A stretch of DNA of 47,547 nucleotides from NCBI GenBank assembly GCA_009838625.1, contig VXRG01000023.1, forward strand, positions 1 to 47,547. The letters run 5' to 3'. Under the pieces are notes generated by a model that was not told the origin of the DNA, did no database searches, and saw only the letters and a program-made list of their open reading frames with translations. This DNA is from Caldilineaceae bacterium SB0664_bin_27 (GTDB lineage Bacteria; Chloroflexota; Anaerolineae; Caldilineales; Caldilineaceae). The first letter of the stretch is position 1. Every line of letters starts with the position of its first letter. This document shows positions 44,272-47,547 of this stretch, piece by piece. A program made the translations under genes and the position numbers.

Positions 44272-45861
44272 TCAGGCCCCGATGTCCGCCTGCGTCCACT
44301 CCTGATCGACAAGCCGCCACATCTCTCCGGTGGGATTTTCGTCTTGCAGGTCAGGCGGCAGGCGATGTTGGCGCACATTGTCGTAACTGTATAGGCCGGC
44401 GAAACGGCGGATGCTGGCCGGGATCCCGACCGATGTGAAACCTGGATGTCCGGTGGCGGGAAAGGGGCCGCCGTGGTTCATGGCGGCGCTGACAGCCACA
44501 CCTGTAGGCATCTTGTCGTTCAGGAGTCGGCCCACCTTGGCCCGCAGCAGAGGCGCAAGACGATCGTACAGCTGGTCATCGCTGCCGCTGTTGTCGGTGT
44601 AGAGGCAGCCGGTCAGGTTGCCTTCGAAGCAGCCGATAATCTGCTCCATTTGGCCGGCATCCTTGGCCAGGATCACCAGCGAGGAAGGCCCAAACGCCTC
44701 CGTCTGCATTGCTTCCGGATTGGCAAGAAACTCGTCGCCCGACACTGTCAGCAAGGTATTCTGGTAAAAGAAGCCGGGCCTGTCAGCCGCTGATCCTCCC
44801 GCGACGACTTTGGCCCCGTTGTTGGACAGGACGTGAATTGATTCGTCCATGCCTTCCGAGACGCCGCGGTTGAGCAGGACACCGGCCGCTCCCTCCTCAA
44901 AGAGCGCTGCCGACTGATCAACAAAGGCCTTCGACTCCTCTCCGGCCAGCGTCATCACGAGGCCGGGATTGGTGCAGAACTGGCCGGTTCCCATGGTACA
45001 TGAAGTGAAAAACTCTTCAGCGATCGCTTGCGAACGCTCGGCCAGCGCGCCGGGCAGTAGAAGAATCGGGTTGATGCTGGACATCTCCAGGTATATCGGT
45101 TTGCCGTTTCGGTCGGCGACCTCCTTCAGCCGCATGCCGCCTTCGCGGCTTCCCGTAAATCCGACCGCTGCAACGCGGGCGTCGGCAACCAGATCGTAGC
45201 CGTATTCCGACTTGAAACGATAGATCAGCTGAACCAGGCCCTTGGGCGCGCCCGTCTTGCGGATAGCTTCAAGCGCCGATTCGGCCAGCAACTGGCTGGT
45301 CCGGGAATGGCTCGAGTGCGCCTTCGCAATCACCGGGCTGCCTGCTGCGATGGCTGCGGCGAAGTCTCCACCGGCCGCGCCGTTGAAGGCAAAAGGGAAG
45401 TTGTTCGGCCCGAAGACGACGACGGCGCCCGGAAGTGGGCCGTAGAAGGAGCGGATGTTGGCGGCGGTGTCAATCGTGGCCTGGGTCCACGAACGCGCCC
45501 GTACGGCCGCTGCGGCCTGGCGCAGTTGATCGGTGGTCCGGGGAAGCTCGATGGCTCTCAGGCGTGTAGGCGCCGGCAGGCCGGTCTCCTGATGGGCCGT
45601 TTCGACAAGAGCGTCGGCCTGCCCTTCGATGCTGGCGGCGTAGGCATCGAGAAACTCGGCCAAGAGTTGCCGGGGCGCCTGGCGGAGCTCTCCCACGGCA
45701 TCGGCAGCCCCCTGCAGGACAGCCTCGATGTCATCCCACTCGGAGTAGGGAAAAGACCACGGCAGTTTTTCGCCGGTCATAGGATTGGTGGAATGGTAGC
45801 TGCCTGTCGGATTGGCGGCAGCGCGGAACTCTCCGTTGATCAGTAGCGGTTGCAATGACAT
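44272..45861 (-). CDS. Aldehyde dehydrogenase, 2-oxoglutarate semialdehyde (2,5-dioxovalerate) type
   Basis: NAD(P)+-dependent aldehyde dehydrogenase of 529 residues. Catalytic residues fit C296 in GTGQFCTNPG, E259 in YLEMSS, N154 in GPNNFPF and K180 in VIAKAHSSHS. The sequence style FGPNNFPFAFN and the length over 520 mark the ketoglutarate-semialdehyde dehydrogenase branch, which ends the non-phosphorylating routes for pentoses and hexarates by making 2-oxoglutarate. CAGGAG lies 12 bases before the ATG. It follows the galactonate-dehydratase-like gene by 87 bases on the same strand, so both likely belong to one sugar-acid route. Substrate is a family-based guess. Confidence 0.9.
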   Translation of the reverse strand: MSLQPLLINGEFRAAANPTGSYHSTNPMTGEKLPWSFPYSEWDDIEAVLQGAADAVGELRQAPRQLLAEFLDAYAASIEGQADALVETAHQETGLPAPTRLRAIELPRTTDQLRQAAAAVRARSWTQATIDTAANIRSFYGPLPGAVVVFGPNNFPFAFNGAAGGDFAAAIAAGSPVIAKAHSSHSRTSQLLAESALEAIRKTGAPKGLVQLIYRFKSEYGYDLVADARVAAVGFTGSREGGMRLKEVADRNGKPIYLEMSSINPILLLPGALAERSQAIAEEFFTSCTMGTGQFCTNPGLVMTLAGEESKAFVDQSAALFEEGAAGVLLNRGVSEGMDESIHVLSNNGAKVVAGGSAADRPGFFYQNTLLTVSGDEFLANPEAMQTEAFGPSSLVILAKDAGQMEQIIGCFEGNLTGCLYTDNSGSDDQLYDRLAPLLRAKVGRLLNDKMPTGVAVSAAMNHGGPFPATGHPGFTSVGIPASIRRFAGLYSYDNVRQHRLPPDLQDENPTGEMWRLVDQEWTQADIGA

Positions 45862-45948
45862 TTGTAGTGGAAACTCCTGACGGTTTCGTTAGGTATTCGA
45901 TCACGAGATGAGAGGGTGTCACACTCGCATCCCGATCTGGTCTTGGAT

Positions 45949-47112
45949 TCAGTCCACTTCCGCGGAACGTCTATGCCAGTCTTCGGCGAAGAGATTGAAG
46001 TGGACTCTGCGGCGGGGATTGGCGGCGACTACGTCTTCGTCAAGCGTGACACCAAGGCCGGGCCCGGATGGAAGGGCAAAGTAGCCGTCTTCAATTTCGG
46101 GGTTGCCCGGCGCGGCCTTCTTTACGTAGGCTTCGGCGAAGTCGTTGAAGTGCTCCTGTATCTTGAAATTGGGCGTGCAGGCTGCCAGATGCAGTGCCGC
46201 CGCTGTCGAAATGGGGCCGCCCACGTTGTGGGGCGCGATGAGCATGTAATAGGCTTCGGCCCAGGCGGCCAGCTTCTTGGTGTTGAGAATGCCGCCGAAA
46301 TGCGTAATGTCGGGCTGGATAATGTCGCAGGCCTGGAGTTCGAACAGCTCGCGGTACTCGTACATCGTATGCAGACGCTCTCCGGTCGCGACGGGAATGC
46401 CCAGGGGCGCAATGGCATCTGCGGCCTTCTTCTGGGCCGCGATATTCTCGGGGGGCACAGGCTCCTCAAGCCAGGACGGTTTGAAGCGGGCCAGTTCACG
46501 TGCGAATTCCACCGCGGTCGCGGGATTGAAGCGGCCGTGCATCTCGATAAGAATCTCTACGTCCGGGCCGACAGCATCCCGGACAGCTTCGACAAGTCCA
46601 ATAACATAGTTCTTTTCGTCCCGCTCCATTTCGTAGAAGCCGGCGCCGAATGGATCGAACTTGAGCGCTTTGTAGCCCTTTTCGAGCACCCTCTTGGCGG
46701 CCGCGTGAAACTCATCCGGCGTGCGTTCGCCTGTGTACCAGCCGTTGGCGTAGCCTTTGATCTGATTTCTGACCGCTCCCCCCAGCAGCTTGTATACCGG
46801 TTGGTCGAGGGCCTTGCCGATGATATCCCAGCAAGCAACTTCGAGGAGGGCGGTAACGGTCTGGGTAATTTCGCCGGCGCGTCCGAAGTCCTCTCGGAAC
46901 ATGCGGGCGACGAGGGCTTCGACGTTAAAGGGGTCTTCGCCGAGAATGTAGCGTGGCGCGGCTTCGCTGAGGTAGCCAAGAACGCCGTCAGTGCGGTTTA
47001 GCGCGCGGCATTCCCCTACGCCGACCAGACCGTCATCGGTCTCCACCTTGACTATGGTCAGGTTGCGCCATTCGGTGCCCAGCACCATGGGCGTCACTTT
47101 GGAGATCTTCAT
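45949..47112 (-). CDS. Enolase-superfamily sugar-acid dehydratase, galactonate dehydratase-like
   Basis: Mandelate racemase subgroup protein of 387 residues. Likely active-site residues are K151 (LKFDPFG), E190 and H192 (LIEMHGR), E216 (LEEPVP), E245 (ATGERL) and H295 (APHNVGGP). The E-x-H pair at 190-192 replaces the D-x-H usual in D-galactonate dehydratase, a conservative change. The start at 47112 is supported by AGAGGA 6 bases before and the family N-terminus MKISKVTPMVLG; the open frame upstream is not coding-like. In this locus it may dehydrate D-mannonate (there is no uxuA here) or another aldonate or aldarate. Substrate needs testing. Confidence 0.88.
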   Translation of the reverse strand: MKISKVTPMVLGTEWRNLTIVKVETDDGLVGVGECRALNRTDGVLGYLSEAAPRYILGEDPFNVEALVARMFREDFGRAGEITQTVTALLEVACWDIIGKALDQPVYKLLGGAVRNQIKGYANGWYTGERTPDEFHAAAKRVLEKGYKALKFDPFGAGFYEMERDEKNYVIGLVEAVRDAVGPDVEILIEMHGRFNPATAVEFARELARFKPSWLEEPVPPENIAAQKKAADAIAPLGIPVATGERLHTMYEYRELFELQACDIIQPDITHFGGILNTKKLAAWAEAYYMLIAPHNVGGPISTAAALHLAACTPNFKIQEHFNDFAEAYVKKAAPGNPEIEDGYFALPSGPGLGVTLDEDVVAANPRRRVHFNLFAEDWHRRSAEVD

Positions 47113-47303
47113 TGGAGTCCTCTTTGTATGGGAATCGGTATCAGACCTGTTGCGCGCATACTGTAGCGCACATGGGGCTAATGTGCCACATTTCGACCAT
47201 GCATTTTCTTCTCTGCCATCGTTCCTTACCAACAGTGCCTGCACCCGCAGCCACGCCTCACGCCACGCCTTTGTGCCTGCCCTCCAAGGCCCAGCCAAGC
47301 TTT

Positions 47304-47331
47304 GACCACTAACCAATGAATACCGACTACT
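47304..47331. repeat. Heptamer repeat, 4 units
   Basis: GACCACT, AACCAAT, GAATACC and GACTACT follow in exact 7-base phase, about 190 bases before the start of the dehydratase gene on the minus strand. Confidence 0.6.
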
Positions 47332-47471
47332 GCCGTTCCGCCAGCACCGAGTTGCATCCCAGATTTGGGGTGGGAACAAAGGCGAGGTGTGAGGAGCGAG
47401 GAAAGGGAACTGCCGGCGTCTCTCCAGGAGATCGGATTGCGGGCCGACCGCGGTGTTGTCGTTGGTAGAAT

Positions 47472-47510
47472 CATATGAAAGTTCGTCACTATCTGGGATG
47501 CTTTCATATG
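47472..47510. repeat. Perfect 10-base inverted repeat with 19-base loop
   Basis: CATATGAAAG (47472-47481) and CTTTCATATG (47501-47510). It may be a dimeric operator pair or a hairpin for a gene beyond the window; the arms are AT-rich, unlike their surroundings. Confidence 0.65.
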
Positions 47511-47547
47511 CCTAAGTTGGCATGCGGGGGCGGGCGGGGCTGCGCGG

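Larger units (their letters stand above)
47113..47547. other. Last 435 bases: no gene, with repeats
   Basis: No coding sequence recognised. The region holds a four-unit heptamer array (47304-47331), a sequence resembling part of the 19.2 kb gap (GCATCCCAGATTT near 47353 and AAAGGCGAG near 47368) and a perfect inverted repeat (47472-47510). Confidence 0.5.

Noticed and set aside
47113..47379. Extended N-terminus (89 residues) of the galactonate-dehydratase-like protein
   Set aside because: The family begins at 47112 with a good ribosome site; the upstream part crosses the heptamer repeat array.
1..47547. CRISPR array, insertion sequence, integrase or attachment site
   Set aside because: No evenly spaced repeats of 25-40 bases, no transposase or recombinase motif and no direct repeats flanking a gene block were found by eye.

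Overview
The window looks like a piece of a GC-rich Chloroflexota chromosome, possibly Caldilineae or a marine or sponge-associated relative. The grounds are indirect: two substrate-binding lipoproteins with a combined Tat and lipobox leader (SRRDMLRL followed by LAAC), a strong build-up of Gfo/Idh/MocA oxidoreductases (six) and enolase-superfamily enzymes (three), a PhyH dioxygenase, GH116, CUT1 sugar transport, and heptameric repeats between genes. No rRNA, tRNA, CRISPR array, insertion sequence or transcription-factor gene was seen. The taxonomic guess is inference.

Layout. 0.1-1.3 kb: a Fic-domain gene broken by one in-frame stop. 1.4-8.9 kb (minus strand): a 2-keto-3-deoxy-L-rhamnonate aldolase-like gene, a glycine betaine/proline-type ABC transporter (proV, proW and two proX-like lipoproteins) and an L-rhamnonate dehydratase-like gene. 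9-19 kb (mostly minus strand): a GT4 glycosyltransferase, five Gfo/Idh/MocA oxidoreductases, an unrecognised protein, a DegT/DnrJ/EryC1/StrS aminotransferase and a PD-(D/E)XK-like protein with a lost active site. A PhyH dioxygenase on the plus strand sits in the middle, behind a clear sigma70-type promoter that carries a palindrome between -35 and -10. 20-30.4 kb (plus strand): two nearly identical sugar-binding proteins, two CUT1 permeases, a DUF624/YesL-like membrane protein, a GH116 glycosidase and a glutamine-synthetase-like ligase. The locus has no ATPase gene. 30.8-34.6 kb (plus): a sugar isomerase/epimerase-like TIM barrel, a sixth Gfo/Idh/MocA enzyme and a MenC/NAAAR-type enolase-superfamily gene. 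34.8-39.7 kb (plus): a DUF429 RNase H-like protein followed by a tight pair of dynamin-like GTPases, with codon use visibly less C-ending than its neighbours. 39.9-41.6 kb: glnS. 41.8-47.1 kb: a hexuronate locus with an SDR mannonate oxidoreductase candidate, uronate isomerase (uxaC), a ketoglutarate-semialdehyde-type dehydrogenase and a galactonate-dehydratase-like enzyme.

How it may work together. Most of the window serves uptake and oxidative breakdown of sugars, sugar acids and glycosides: binding proteins and permeases bring in oligosaccharide or glycoside, GH116 splits it, Gfo/Idh and TIM-barrel enzymes oxidise or isomerise the sugar, and enolase-superfamily dehydratases plus aldolase or dehydrogenase finish the route. 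The 9-19 kb block (aminotransferase, oxidoreductases, dioxygenase, glycosyltransferase) could instead make or modify an amino sugar. The DUF429-dynamin block is the best candidate for a less described system, possibly membrane remodelling or phage defence. A heptameric repeat (GACCACT-like) sits at or beside gene ends in five places.
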